Source: Tupaia tana (taxonomy: Eukaryota > Chordata > Mammalia > Scandentia > Tupaiidae). Taken from it: a DNA stretch of 64,000 nt. Shown piece after piece: positions 1-10,938 of the stretch; position 1 is the stretch's first letter; the number at the start of each line of letters is the position of its first letter. A program made the position numbers and the translations under genes. Location: assembly GCA_026018925.1 (NCBI GenBank), contig JAKSZU010000002.1, forward strand, positions 10,537,662 to 10,601,661, read 5' to 3'. The notes under the pieces were generated by a model. The model saw only the letters and a list, made by a program, of their open reading frames with translations, did no database searches and had not been told where the DNA came from.

Positions 1-570
1 GAAAGCCAGGATGGGGTGGGTAGTGGCCCAGCAGAAAGGCATTGTTAAAATCAGAGGAAAGGATGTCACCAGGGCCATCAGTGGGAAACACAAGCTGAGT
101 GGGCCCACTACGCTGGAAGGAAATCGCAAAAGGATCATCCCGCCTCATGCTCATTACTGGAAGAACACATCCGTCACACAGGGAAGGCTGGCAGTTTCCG
201 GGCCCCAGGCACGGAAACCACGTGGAAGAAGAAGGGCTCCCCTAAATCGGCGTGAACCCCGGTGACTGCGGTCAGGTACTATCAGGTTGTCGGGATGTCA
301 GGACGTACTCTATGTTTTTCTATGCAAAAACGCATCATGAAGTTTCCGATGTCCCAATACTTTGGTGCTAGAGCAGGTTGCACCTCATCAGAGTGGAGAC
401 CCAACAGGTGTGAAGTGAGCCGTCCCAGGACCCCAGGCCGAGCCAGCAGAAGGTCACAGCCAGAAACCGCAAAGGGGGTTGCTGAGGGGACAGCTGCCCT
501 TCTCTGCCCAGCCTGCATTAATCCACGAACTGGTCTCGATTTCTCTAACAGCTTGTGACCCCATATGCAT
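1..570. other. Unassigned single-copy sequence
   Basis: No repeat, exon or RNA gene could be recognised on either strand. The open frames here are short and lack conserved motifs. Confidence 0.5.
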
Positions 571-576
571 GTGGGG

Positions 577-703
577 ACTTCAGAAAGTTCATGGAAGAAT
601 TAAAGTACGATTTTATTTGAGTGCAAATTTTTTTTCAAAGCCATGCATAGTTATGTTAGTTCATAATACGCCACTCCCCATGAAGTTTTTGAAGACCCCG
701 CAT
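577..703 (+). mobile_element. Mariner-like MITE, full length
   Basis: The ends form imperfect terminal inverted repeats: ggggacttcagaaagttcat on the left and its rough complement, catgaagtttttgaagaccc, on the right. The interior is AT-rich (gtgcaaattttttttcaaa, then ttcataatacgcc) and matches the elements at 57093-57222 and 60099-60231. It is too short to encode a transposase. The mariner assignment rests on end structure and size and is an inference. Confidence 0.65.
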
Positions 704-1530
704 TCCATGAGGCTGGCTAGCGGCGTAATCCCTACTTACTGTGAGGAAAGCGTTGCCAAGCCACCAGGAAAGGTTTCCACAAATGTAACCACAAAGCACG
801 TTAATGGTTCCAGCCTGGAGAGTAGGGAACGGCTCTGTCTCCCATGACCACTCCTGACGGTCCACACAGAGCATGGGCCACAGCGAGGACTGAGGACGGG
901 TACACGGGGGAGTCTGAACAGACAGGAAAGACTGGGCAAGGGCAGAGCAGAGCCGGAGAGAGCTGGGGGCAGAGAGGCCACTCGGGGAGCAAGACTCCAT
1001 GTTCAAACCCACCAGAGGGCCAGAGGCCAGGGCTCGGATCTTCCTCGGTGTACTTGCCCCAGACAGCAGGGAACGTTCCCATTTGCTGCTCCCGAGGCCT
1101 GAGCAAGTGTTCAACAGTGTGTGGGTGAGCAAGTGCAGCCCTGGCACAGACACCAGCCAGGGAGCGCTGAAGAAGAGATTTTGGGATTCCAGGAGGCAGA
1201 ACAGGGCAGGTGGCATGTTCAAGCCTCAAGGCAACAGCTGGGCCCCACAGAGAGGCAGGAGGCAGAGGCAGCTGGGCAAGGGCTAGTGGAGTCCATTGGG
1301 AACCAAACCCAGCCAGGCCAGCGGAAACTGCTTCCTGGGTCTGTCCCCCACATCCCCACACAGCTACTATACATCGTCGGCCAAAGACTTCCTGAATTCT
1401 CGGGCCACCAGTGGCCGGCGCCACCCTCCCAGAAAGGAGCTGCACAAGAACCCTGGGAGCATTTCAATTTCCAAACCAGCCGCACCCAGCCCACGCTGTG
1501 GCCTCTCCTGAGACAGCACTGGGACACAGA
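704..1530. other. Unassigned sequence, moderately GC-rich
   Basis: Several frames are open on both strands because the composition is GC-rich. None shows splice-bounded, conserved protein sequence, and no interspersed repeat was recognised. Confidence 0.45.
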
Positions 1531-1534
1531 CACC

Positions 1535-1775
1535 AGGGCCCGAGGTTTTGAAAGGTCTGGTTCCACCCACCGCGGTACAAGTCCCAGACCCAGTGGCTTA
1601 AACTCACGCCGGGTGCGTGTGCATGCGTGCCCAAGATCCCAAGAGGATAATGAAGGAGAAGGGACTGTGATGCGGCCATGCCCCCTGGGGGGTGATTTCT
1701 CACTTTCTGTCTCTCTGTCTCTCTCTGTCTTTCTGGCGAGCGCATGCACCCTACAGCCAAAAAAAAAAAAAAAAG
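1535..1775 (+). mobile_element. SINE-A copy, + strand
   Basis: Decayed tRNA-like head (B-box remnant around 1593-1605), then the SINE-A body: 'actcacgccgggtgcgtgtg', 'cccaagatcccaagagga', 'tggggggtgatttctc', a CT-rich run and 'cgagcgcatgcaccctacag', closing in a 16-base A tail. The 5' end is approximate. Confidence 0.85.
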
Positions 1776-1994
1776 AGTCTGGCTCCATACATCAGTGTCC
1801 CTCGGGGATGCTCGCGGCTATGCTCTTCATCACGTATTTTAAATGCAGATTCAAGTCCCGCAAGGGGACTATAGATGCTTCTTATTTCTGCAGACTTGAG
1901 TACAGCTTTAATAATCATCATAAAGTGAGTTTTCACAATTTGGCAAGATATACTCATTATCCTATTTAATTTATATATTTTCTTTTATTATTTT

Positions 1995-2240
1995 TTATAG
2001 GTTTTTGCCATAGAGTGCATGTGCTTGCCAGAGAGAGACAGTGACAGAGAAAGTGAGAGCCCCTCCCTCCCCCAAAGGAGATGGCCACACCACAATCCCT
2101 TTCCTCCATTCTCTTGAGATTTTGGGCATGCCCACACCCGAGCCCGGCATTATTTTCTAGCTATTATTTTCCGAGACTTGAACCATGGTCAGCCATGTGG
2201 GAGTCCGGTACCTTAACCATTATGCCATCTGCTGGACCCT
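1995..2240 (-). mobile_element. Older SINE-A copy, minus strand
   Basis: On the + strand it reads tail to head: 'tttttgccatagagtgcatg', 'agtgagagcccctccc', 'gagattttgggcatgccc', then the head remnant 'gaaccatggtcagccatgtg' and 'catctgctggaccct'. It directly abuts another minus-strand copy at 2245. Confidence 0.85.
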
Positions 2241-2244
2241 GTAT

Positions 2245-2460
2245 TTTATCCTTATTCATGATAGAGCGTGCATGTACATACAAGAGAGAGATGCACCCTC
2301 CCCAAGTTCCGTCACACTGTGTCCTCCAGGCCTCCAGGGCCCTGGGCACGTGCACACACACCCGGCATATTCCCAGGCTGATGAGGCCAGGGTCTGAGCT
2401 GCAGCTGGCGCGTGGATTCCCATTCCACAGTCCCATCCACGACTGACCACGCCAGGGGGG
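2245..2460 (-). mobile_element. Very decayed SINE-A copy, minus strand
   Basis: The order of blocks is that of a minus-strand SINE-A (tail 'tgatagagcgtgcatgtaca', 'gggcacgtgcacacacaccc', then a head remnant), but CpG sites and boxes are largely lost. It lies head-to-tail with the 1995-2240 copy, which suggests one element inserted at the poly(A)/head junction of the other. Confidence 0.6.
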
Positions 2461-2814
2461 CTAGCACCATCCTATGCAAGACCCCACTCTAACGTAACCC
2501 AGAGCCTTTCTGCATGAACCTGTTGCTTTATAAAGGTCTTCATAGAACGAGGTTTCTGCCTACCTGTGGGTTGAAAAGGTGTCACACCAGGTGTGCAAGT
2601 TTGCAGAGCTCACACGCGTACCAGTGAAGGTGGGTTGACGGCTACTCCATCTGCTCTAGCTCCTGGAGACCCCATTGGAAAACCTTGGTTCTTCAGTATA
2701 AATATGATTCTCAGGACTGTCTCTGGGCTCATAATATAGGAAATAACCACATTTAAAAACTTGTAACAAGCCCTTTGAACCTCAAAAGATCTAGTCTCTC
2801 TCTCTCTTTTTTTT

Positions 2815-3027
2815 TTTCTTAATTGCCAGAGGGTTTGTACCAGATCAAGAAGAGAAAGAAGGAGAAAGCTTCACCCCTGGGGCGTGGTCACGCAGCAAGC
2901 CTTTCTCCTCCACCTCTCCATCCTGATGGCATCTGGGGACACACACACATGCACCTCACGGTTTTCAAGCCACAGTTGGCTGTGTGGGATCCAACTCCTT
3001 TAACCACCAGACTACAGGGCCAGCCCA
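2815..3027 (-). mobile_element. Older SINE-A copy, minus strand
   Basis: Tail 'ttaattgccagagggtttgt', body 'ttcacccctggggcg', 'ttttcaagccacagttggct' and head end 'ttaaccaccagactacag' followed by 'ggccagccc'. This copy belongs to the older variant with 'ttttcaagcc' where young copies have 'ttttaagcc'. Confidence 0.75.
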
Positions 3028-4035
3028 CACTGCAGTCTTTGTATGCTGGTGCCCACTCCCGTACGCGCCACACGCCGCCTCCCGGCCTGCACATCAAACC
3101 GGGTCGAGGAGACCTTTCTACACACACCCTTCCATGAGGGCCACCAGCTTTCCTCTGTCCTCGGAGCTGTTCGGGCTCAGACACACTCGACTCTCTAGGG
3201 CTCCGTGTCCAGTTGACAGGGATTAAAGAAAACAAAACAAAAACCGGCATTCACCCAAAGCCAGTCCTCGAGGCTGCCAAGCTTGCGTCCCTCCTGACCG
3301 GACAAGCCTCCTTCACAGTCCAACAAAGGAGACTGTAACACTGAGACCCAATACAAGCTGGCGACGTCTCTGTCACAAAGGCAGTCTGACCCACGCTGTG
3401 GTGGTGGGGTGACAGCTGGAGCAGAGGGCCGAGGTGTTCCGGGATCTTGGTGCAAAGGTCTGAGGAGGAAAGACGGTGACATCCCAGCCTCCTCTGTCCA
3501 CGAGCTGCAGTCGGCACTAGCGCCTCTCATGCCCAGGAGGTGGACGACATCTGTCCGCCTTCCCCGGTCTCAGGCTGGTCTCATCAGCACCATGCAAGGC
3601 CTCACCCTCCTTCCCAGTAACCCCGTGCTCGTCCCTAGAAACTCGTAATCTGCCCCGGGCATCTGGCTGGGCTGGTCAGCTCGTGCAGCCGCTTCCACCA
3701 CCTCCTCCCGGAGACCGCCCTCAGCTGCACTCGCTCTTCTTTTGGCTTTCCTGCCTCACTTGTCTCCTGCTAGGTGCTCCATTGCTCTGGTCTGACTGAA
3801 CATTTCGGCCGTAAAAGATGAGGGGACAGATAGAGTATGCACAGGTGTGGGGCCCGAAGGGACAGGAGAATGCAGGGCCACAAGGGAGGCAAGGCGGGGA
3901 GCTGAGGATGAACACGCTGCCTCTGAGCAGAAGCCAGGCCCGTCATGTCGGGTCCCCAGTACCTAGAGCACAGTGGCACGTGGTGGCAGTGGGGGACCCC
4001 GTAGGTGTTCGCTGAGGTGCGCAGAGGACATTCAT
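3028..4035. other. Unassigned sequence
   Basis: About 1 kb in which I see no repeat or exon. Composition is close to 55% GC, with open frames on both strands that share no recognisable motif. Confidence 0.4.
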
Positions 4036-4039
4036 TCAG

Positions 4040-4203
4040 TGGTTTGGGGCTTCAAAGACATGTGCATGCCCCTGGTCCCAACAGGATGGAAAAACGGAGA
4101 AGGGATCGTACGGTAGCCACGCCCCGTGAGGGTGCTTTCTCCTCTCCCTCTCCCTATCTCTCTGTGTCCCTCTGGCAACTGCGCATACCCTCTGGGGGGA
4201 AAA
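4040..4203 (+). mobile_element. 5'-truncated older SINE-A, + strand
   Basis: The tRNA-like head is missing. The body retains 'acatgtgcatgcccctggtc', 'ggagaagggatcgtacgg', 'gtgagggtgctttctcc', the CT-rich run and the terminal 'ctgcgcataccctctggggg' followed by a short A run. Confidence 0.7.
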
Positions 4204-5347
4204 AGCCTATCCCGATTTTGCCCACAACATTTCAGTCCAGGAGAGACACTTTCACATGCTCCCAAGGCTCCTAGCACCTGCTGCTGACCGTTACGAAGGT
4301 GCTGGCGTCGTCCCCCGTTTTCTCTCGTTAAGCATGTTCTACTCTAGCAGAGACGTGGGTATGTAGCCTGTTCCTCCTGCTGGGGAAGCTGGCGGCTGGC
4401 ATAGAAGTTGCTGGTGAAAAATCATGTATTTATGAAGACTGTAATTATCCTGGTGAAAGGCTGGGAGGGCCAGCGGCTCAGTACAGCACATTCTGAGTCC
4501 CAGTGAGACAGGCTCGCTGCCCAGAAAGGACTGTCGAGTCCAGCCAGAAACCTCCCGGGCTGCCACACCTGTGTCATAGGAACATCTCCCTAGTAAGAGC
4601 CCAGCTGGCCCCCTGCGCCCTGTACGGCCTTGTGCCCCCCCAATCGGTTCACTTGTGTCTAGACCACACGTGGGCTGAAGGACAGGCCTCAACGTCATGT
4701 CAGTTTCCTCCCTTCAATCCCACGGGGAGGCACGGTGCGGTGTGTCTGTGCCCACCCTGCACAGACGGCCTGAGTGTCACCTACTCACCTAGTGGGGCTC
4801 TGTGGTGGCCACGCTCTTTGAGCAGTCAGGTGACCTTTCCTCCTGCTAGGAGAACCACAAGCTCCAGGGGGGTGCACAACCTGGACAGGAGCACTCTGGA
4901 GCTCCACTCTGCCTGGTGACACGGCTGTGCTGCAAGATGGCTAACAGCCAGCTGGCGTCACTGGGGTGGGGAGACCACAGCGCTGGCTTGTGGCTTGGCC
5001 GATTCCCGTGGTGTAAAGATTCCCGCCCAGCACAGGGGTTGTTGGAATACCCTGCAAATCAGCACCTTGCATGGTGGGCTCCAGGCTATGCAGAGATCAT
5101 AGAGGAAGAAGCAGAGTTTCCTAGGGCTCTCTGATCCTCTCAGCAGAGCTTTGCCTGTGCATTTCAGCAGCTTTCTCCAGATGCCCAACTCCTGCTTTCT
5201 GAGTTTATGAGAATGCTGCTAGTTCTGCTTCCGCTTAACGTCCCTCAAGCACAAGCACCGCTATGGAGCCTCTCAGACCCTTCTCCCTGTGGCCAGCGGC
5301 CTTCATCATTCTCTCCCGACCCGTCCCTTTGCACACGGCCCAGGTTC
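4204..5347. other. Unassigned sequence
   Basis: No recognisable repeat or coding exon. The longest open frames overlap on opposite strands and look like composition artefacts. Confidence 0.4.
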
Positions 5348-5357
5348 TCAGGGCTCC

Positions 5358-5594
5358 TTTTTTTTTTTTTTTTTTTTTTTTTTGGAGAGGTTTTTCGCTA
5401 TAGGGCGCGTGTGCTTGCCAGACTGACAGAGAGACAGAAAGCGAGAAATCACCCCCCAGGGGGGATGGCCACGCCGCAATCTTGGGCACACACACGCGCC
5501 CGGTGTGAGTTTAAGCCACCGGGTCCAGGACTCAAACCGCGGTCGACTACAAGGGAGTCCAGTGACATAGCCATTGTGCTAACTGCTGGTCCCT
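5358..5594 (-). mobile_element. SINE-A copy with internal deletion and 10-bp TSD
   Basis: Young-type tail 'ggagaggtttttcgctatag' after a long T run (poly(A) on the minus strand), body 'aatcaccccccagggggga', head 'aaccgcggtcgactac'. About 30 bp normally reading 'cccttctcctccattctc' are missing between 'cgccgcaat' and 'cttgggcac'. Flanking target duplication tcagggctcc at 5348-5357 and 5595-5604. Confidence 0.95.
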
Positions 5595-5689
5595 TCAGGG
5601 CTCCCTTTTAAGGCTTGTCAATCCCATCTGGCAGCGTGATTGTACAAGTGGGGAACACTGGCAAATATGCCCTCATGTATTTTTATAGT

Positions 5690-5745
5690 ATAAGGGGGTC
5701 TTCAAAAAAGATCATTGCTCATTTTATAATTGAAAAACAAAACCA
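5690..5745. mobile_element. Fragment of mariner-like MITE
   Basis: One terminus only, 'gggggtcttcaaaaaagatc', resembles the inverted terminal repeats of the MITE family in this window. The rest has been lost or is unrecognisable. Confidence 0.4.
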
Positions 5746-7064
5746 TAGGTACGGGGATTGTGCCACCAAGGTGTTTAGGCCGGGCAGGGGGAAGCCAACA
5801 CTCTGGTTCTATGGGCCTGGTACCGTCACACGGGGCAGAGCGCCTCCTCCCCAGCCGAGCGGCGCGACCACATCACACTGACTCACAGCAACTGCGTGAG
5901 CGGGAACCCGGAGCCCAGTCTGCTAGAGGCCAGCTGTGAGCCAGAGCTTTGCAGGACCTGTAACCCCGCGCGCTGAGGCGGATCGCAGGAGAGCAGCTAC
6001 TTCAAACCACAGGACAAACGCTGCTTCTACCAAAGCATTTCTAGGACTTTTTCTTCAAAACAAACATTGAAGGTGGGGAACATTTTTAATCTAGTATCTC
6101 CCCTCCTTTCTGGAGACCTGGGGTAGGACCAGAGAAAGGAAGTCTCAGAAAACTCAGAAATGTGTCATATCCCATCTGGGCCTGAGACAGACTGGAATTG
6201 ACGGAAGCAGGAAGATGCTTTTGGCCATTAGTTTTCACTTTGCTTTGGAGATTGTTTCCATGAAATCCATCTTCCCTCATTTTAAGTGTGCTATTTGAAT
6301 TCCATCTCCAGGTTGCTGAAACCAAAAGCCAGGGGCTAAAGTGGTGGTCTTCAAATGCTTTTGTTCTATTTTTTCTGTTTTTAGTTAAATATGCACCACT
6401 AGTGCATACAAATTTTATACACATACAATTTGCATTTATATAATTTATAAAACACATAAAATTTCTTTTACGCTATCCAGATAGAGATAGAAAGATACAA
6501 TAAAAGAAACATAATAGAAGCTCTAAGGTGTTTTTCCACACCCCAGTGACTTGTCTTACTTATTCCCTCCGGGAAATAGCCTGGCCCACGAAGACCACAC
6601 GCAATCATGTTATGAAGTTACAAGACACCCACGTCAAACTTGCAACCCAACTGAAAAGGTGTAACTTAAGTCACAAGTGAAATCTAATGCTTCCAAAAAC
6701 AAATGGGCACTTTGGCTGATAATTAATTTATTATAATCAATGTCAACAGCTAAGCCAGGGTAACCTGCTTTAAGCCACACAGCCCCTTGCACAATTCGGT
6801 GGCACATCTGAGCTCCGGAACCTGCTGGGTCTTCAGTGCACCTCCTTGGGGTCAGAGTAGTTCAGTTGCTTACGTAAAATGTAAGGTCATTTCTTGTACC
6901 AAGGGGCACAGACTCTTAGTAGAATTACACACACACACACACGATAGGAAAAGTGATTGTTGCTCCAAATGGACACAGTATACTCTAACAGTTATATTAC
7001 TCTTTTTAAAAACTTAAAAATCCAGACTCTTCACTTATCTCTCTCTTCTGACTTCTCCTAATGA
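5746..7064. other. Unassigned sequence, AT-rich in the second half
   Basis: Contains a short (CA)n at about 6930-6943 and a poly(T)/AT-rich stretch near 6360-6480. I see no exon or complete repeat. Confidence 0.4.
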
Positions 7065-7074
7065 GATCACTTAG

Positions 7075-7337
7075 ATTTTTTTAAAGGTTTTCGTCATAGG
7101 GCGTGTGCAGTCACTGGAGAGAGAGAGAGAGAGAGAAACAGAAAGAGGGAAAGTGAGAAATCACCCCCTGAGGGGATGGCCACGCCACAGTCCCTTCCCC
7201 TCCATTCTCCTCTCAAGATTTGGGGCATACGTGCACACAGGCTCAATGTGATTTTCAAGCCGTGAGGTCCAGGACTTGAACCATTGTTGATCATGTGGGA
7301 TTCCAGAGCCTTTACCACTACTCCACCTGCTGGCCCT
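7075..7337 (-). mobile_element. SINE-A copy with 8-bp TSD
   Basis: Tail 'aggttttcgtcatagggcgt', body 'gaaatcaccccctgagggga', head 'ttgaaccattgttgatcatg' and 'tccacctgctggccct'. Target duplication gatcactt at 7065-7072 and 7338-7345. Moderately diverged. Confidence 0.92.
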
Positions 7338-7345
7338 GATCACTT

Positions 7346-7960
7346 GAATATTTTATATTTTATCTGTGCCAATCCCCAGGCCTACAGCCACAGTCTGTGA
7401 CATGCCTTGCTGAACTGAGCTAATAATACGCTGATACAACCATCAGACCTCAATCCCAATACCTCTTTCTTTCCCTTAAACAAATAAAAAGGTGTTGGCA
7501 CAAGGGTCTAGTCTTGCAGCAAGCATCATGTGGAAAAGTGAACAAAGTGAAAGCCCAATTCTAAATGAAATCATGTCACGAGGAAGTGGGCCAGAGCGGT
7601 CGCCATCCTCCTGGGTACCTGCAAATACAGATGCCCGCCCGACAGGACCAGACGACAGAGCGGACCGCCCTGGTGAGGCATCGTGTCTTACGTTTTTATG
7701 CAAAGAGGAAGAAAAGATTTGCTGCCCTCTTTTTTGACCAGATAGAGAGGTTGTCAGTACGACAAGTGAATGTTGCAATGCCTACACCTGATTTGTCACA
7801 GCTGTCCCTCTTGTGGCACCTGTTAGACCTTCCGCAGGTCTGAAGGACAACATTTCGTTCACGTTTTCTGAGACAGACTGCTTCGGCGGCAGCCACACAG
7901 TTGGGAAGACGTACTGGACAGGGTAGTTAAAGAGAGGAGATAGATTCAGGTGAGAACACG
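7346..7960. other. Unassigned sequence
   Basis: No repeat or exon recognised in this stretch. Confidence 0.4.
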
Positions 7961-7961
7961 A

Positions 7962-8150
7962 GGCTGGGCTAGCAGCGGCGGCAGGAGCGCCCACGCCCGC
8001 ACGCTGAACCCACGCGGGAAGGTCCTGGGTCGGGTCTGGAGGTTGCCCTGGGCTAGACCGGGAGACCGGGGCATGAAAACCCTGTTGGGAGTGCCTGCCT
8101 CTCTCTCTTTTACATTTGTCTGTCTCTCCTACAAGAAATAAAACAAAAAT
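7962..8150 (+). mobile_element. SINE-C copy, + strand
   Basis: Head 'ggctgggctagcagcggcgg' and 'acgcgggaaggtcctgggtc' parallel the SINE-C copy at 31617. The interior reads 'gagaccggggcatgaaaacc' and 'gggagtgcctgcctctctct', and the tail is 'acaagaaataaaac' followed by A-rich sequence. It is diverged but shows the same block order. Confidence 0.7.
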
Positions 8151-9094
8151 TAAACTTAAAAATGGCAGGAAATGCATGATGAAAGAAATATAAGAGCCTT
8201 TCTCTCCTGCGGCTCTGCCACACAGGGCCGGCCTCCCCGCCTGGCGACCAGATCGCCGGCTGGACTTGAGCACGGCCGCCTCCAGGCGAGGGTGCTCTAT
8301 GGTCTGTCACCTCCCTCTGTGCCCACGGTCACCAGCCCCCGCTCAGGCACGTCAGAGTGGGAGTCAGGGCTCCCTGGCTTGGCCCAGGCATGAAAGCGAG
8401 TCATTTGCTCGGTCCCATCTCTCCCGTTCTCCCCATTCTGCAGGATGGGCGAAATCACACGTGGGTGAGAGAAAGGCCGAAAGGGCGAGGGAGTGGAGAC
8501 ACGGCAGCACTGGGTGTCACTTACCAGGGAGTGGGACCCCCCTGTACTCCACAGCAGAGGGGAAGAGAAGACTGTTGGACCCTGGCCGTGTAACGGAGCA
8601 CCACAAACCGGGTCGGCGGTTCTGGAGTCCAGGGGCCTAAGGTCAGGGAGCTGGCGGGGCGGCTCCTCCCGGGGGCTCTGACTGGTGTCTCTCCCTGCCC
8701 CCAGTGGCTCGGGCCCCTTAGCTTGCAGGTTGGCTGCCTGGTCTTCGCCATCGCCCTCTGTGCACCTCTGTCTCTGTGTCCAAATGTCCCCTTCCCACGA
8801 GGACACGGGCACACTGGATTGGGGCCTGCCCTGCTGACCTCTGAACTTGACCACATTTTCCACACTGGGTCGGGACTTCACCTCTTTTTTTTTGATGCCC
8901 TAACACACGCACCCAGCCCTCCCGGCCATCCTTCCTCCCAGTCCCTGTCACTCTGTACAGAGGACGTGTGGCAGGGCGGCCCGTGCACCACCTGGTCCTG
9001 TAAAGGCACAGAGGGAGCATCTTCCGTGTCTCCCCGGGGCCCCAGACCTCCACCACACCCAGCCTGGAGAGGCCGTCCAACTATCGATACGTAA
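8151..9094. other. Unassigned GC-rich sequence
   Basis: GC-rich with long open frames on both strands, but no recognisable protein family, splice-bounded exon or repeat. Confidence 0.4.
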
Positions 9095-9335
9095 CAGGTG
9101 TTTGTTGTTCAAATTTTGCCAAAGGGAGTGTGTGCTCCCAGAGAGACAGAGGGGGTGAGAGAGCGCCCGCGGGAAGGCACCCGGCGACGCCCTCTCCACC
9201 TCGCCCTCCTCTCAGGATTGCGTCAGGCACACGCACTGGCGTGTTTCTCCAGCCGCTGGGTTTGGGGCTTGAGCTGAAAGTTCCGCTATGTGGGATCAAG
9301 CGCCTTGACCCTCAGGCCACTGCGCCGGACCTCAG
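9095..9335 (-). mobile_element. Old SINE-A copy, minus strand
   Basis: Tail 'aaattttgccaaagggagtg', 'ccagagagacagagggg', body 'caggattgcgtcaggcaca', then 'ctccagccgctgggtttg' and head remnant 'tatgtgggatcaagcgcctt'. This is the older variant. Confidence 0.75.
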
Positions 9336-9425
9336 TAAGTAAAAAGCTTTTCATGAATTTTACATTTTATTTCACAAACGGCTCATTTTTAATTTTATAA
9401 GCTATTCCCTAGTTAGTCTTTTTTT

Positions 9426-9608
9426 TTTTTTTAATAATTATTTATTTTATTTATTCACTCATTTATTTTAATTTGACCAGAGAGAGACACAGAAGAGGAA
9501 AGAGAGAGAGGGAAAGTGAGAAAGGAAGCCACCAGATCCGGGACTCGAACCGTGGTCAGCCATGTGGGAGTGTCCAGCACCTTAACCACCACGCCACCTG
9601 CTGGTCCC
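9426..9608 (-). mobile_element. SINE-B copy with 16-bp TSD
   Basis: A/T-rich tail (attatttattttatttattc), 'tttgaccagagagagacac', 'agtgagaaaggaagccacc', B-box complement 'gggactcgaaccgtggtc', head end 'cgccacctgctggtcc'. Target duplication cctagttagtcttttt at 9408-9423 and about 9609-9624. SINE-B lacks the long CpG-rich body of SINE-A. Confidence 0.92.
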
Positions 9609-9624
9609 CCTAGTTAGTCTTTTT

Positions 9625-10668
9625 TGGTGATTGGATTAAATTCGCTTTTTCTTCCCTGGTTTACAAAGCAACTGCTCACTGTATAAAATATAAGAGAGGC
9701 AGGGCATAGAAAGACAATTAAAAAAATCTAATTACAGTTCCTAAAAGTAGCACCCTGATACGTTTACTTCCAATCTGCATTTATAAAACTGACACAAGGC
9801 TGTCCCCAAAGTCTTGCATTAGGTTTTGCTGTTTGTTTGTTTTTACTTTAAAGGATACATATAACAATGGTTCAAAGAAACAATGACCCCATGGGGTATC
9901 TTTCTATAAAAGACTGGGAGCAGATTTTTTTTTCCCCTAAAAACGAACTAACAATGTCTCAAGGCACATTTTAAATCAATGTTGTTCACAGACAGACAAA
10001 AATAAATCTGAAGTGAACTGATGTTCAGAGTGCTTGGAATTCCCGAAGGGTGAGCACACGGAGCCGGCGCCGTGCATGCCCATGCTCCTCGGGCCTCCCA
10101 CGCGCTGGCACCGCGGCCTCCTAGCACAGGAGCTATCTGGAGGCTCCGTCTCCCTCAGAGGCCTGGGACATAAACTCTAGACCCTCGGTGGTGTGGCCTG
10201 TGCTGTCCTTCTAACCATTCATCTCGCCCGCTTCCTGCCACCGTATAACAACACCCCCCTCCACTCTAACACCTGGCTCTGACGCGGCTGCAGAGGGACG
10301 CAGCTGCCCCTGCACAGGGTGGATGGCTGGCCTTTTCTCAGCACTCCCTAGGTGACTCAGGCCTTCCCCATGGGCGGGTCCACGCGCCTTCTGCACTAGG
10401 CTGGACCCGCTGACCTCCAGAGGCGGCCATTGTACTGCTGCCCCTCTGCACTCCAGTGCTGGACCCGGGCCTGTCCCCTGGAATGGACCCACGAGCAGGC
10501 TGGTTGAGAACGCCCACTGAGCAGTGACAGGCCTTCTGCAGGGTGACCTGGGGCTGAGAGAGTGAGTCAGGGAGCCCGGGGCTGATGGAGGCACATGTTT
10601 GCCTAACATAGCCATGGGCGTCAGAGACAGTAACTCCCCTCGCATACTCTAATGGCGCAATGCAAAAT
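9625..10668. other. Unassigned sequence
   Basis: AT-rich to about 10000, then GC-richer. No exon or confident repeat; a minus-strand open frame at 10211-10645 has no recognised motif. Confidence 0.4.
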
Positions 10669-10669
10669 G

Positions 10670-10825
10670 TGGTAGGAGAATGGGGACCTCAGTCTCCCAC
10701 TTACTGACGGTGTGGGCGTCCACTAGGCACTCAACCTCTCTGAGCCTCAGGTAGCTGACTTACAAATGGGGACTTGCCCACCCGCAGAGGGGCTGCATTA
10801 AACAACGGAATGGCTAGAAAGGTTT
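10670..10825 (+). mobile_element. MIR fragment
   Basis: The core 'aacctctctgagcctcaggt' followed by 'cttacaaatggggact' is characteristic of the mammalian-wide MIR SINE. It is old and diverged. Confidence 0.65.
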
Positions 10826-10938
10826 AGCATGTGGACTGCTGCCTGGGCCCCACCCCACAAGTTGCAGCAAGTGTAAGAACTAGAACTGGAAAGAGCTGCC
10901 CGCTGAGATTATGCATCACTCCTCATTTCTCTACGGCC

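Noticed and set aside
801..1445. 214-codon minus-strand open frame
   Set aside because: Overlaps equally long frames on the plus strand, has no motif and no good Kozak or splice context.
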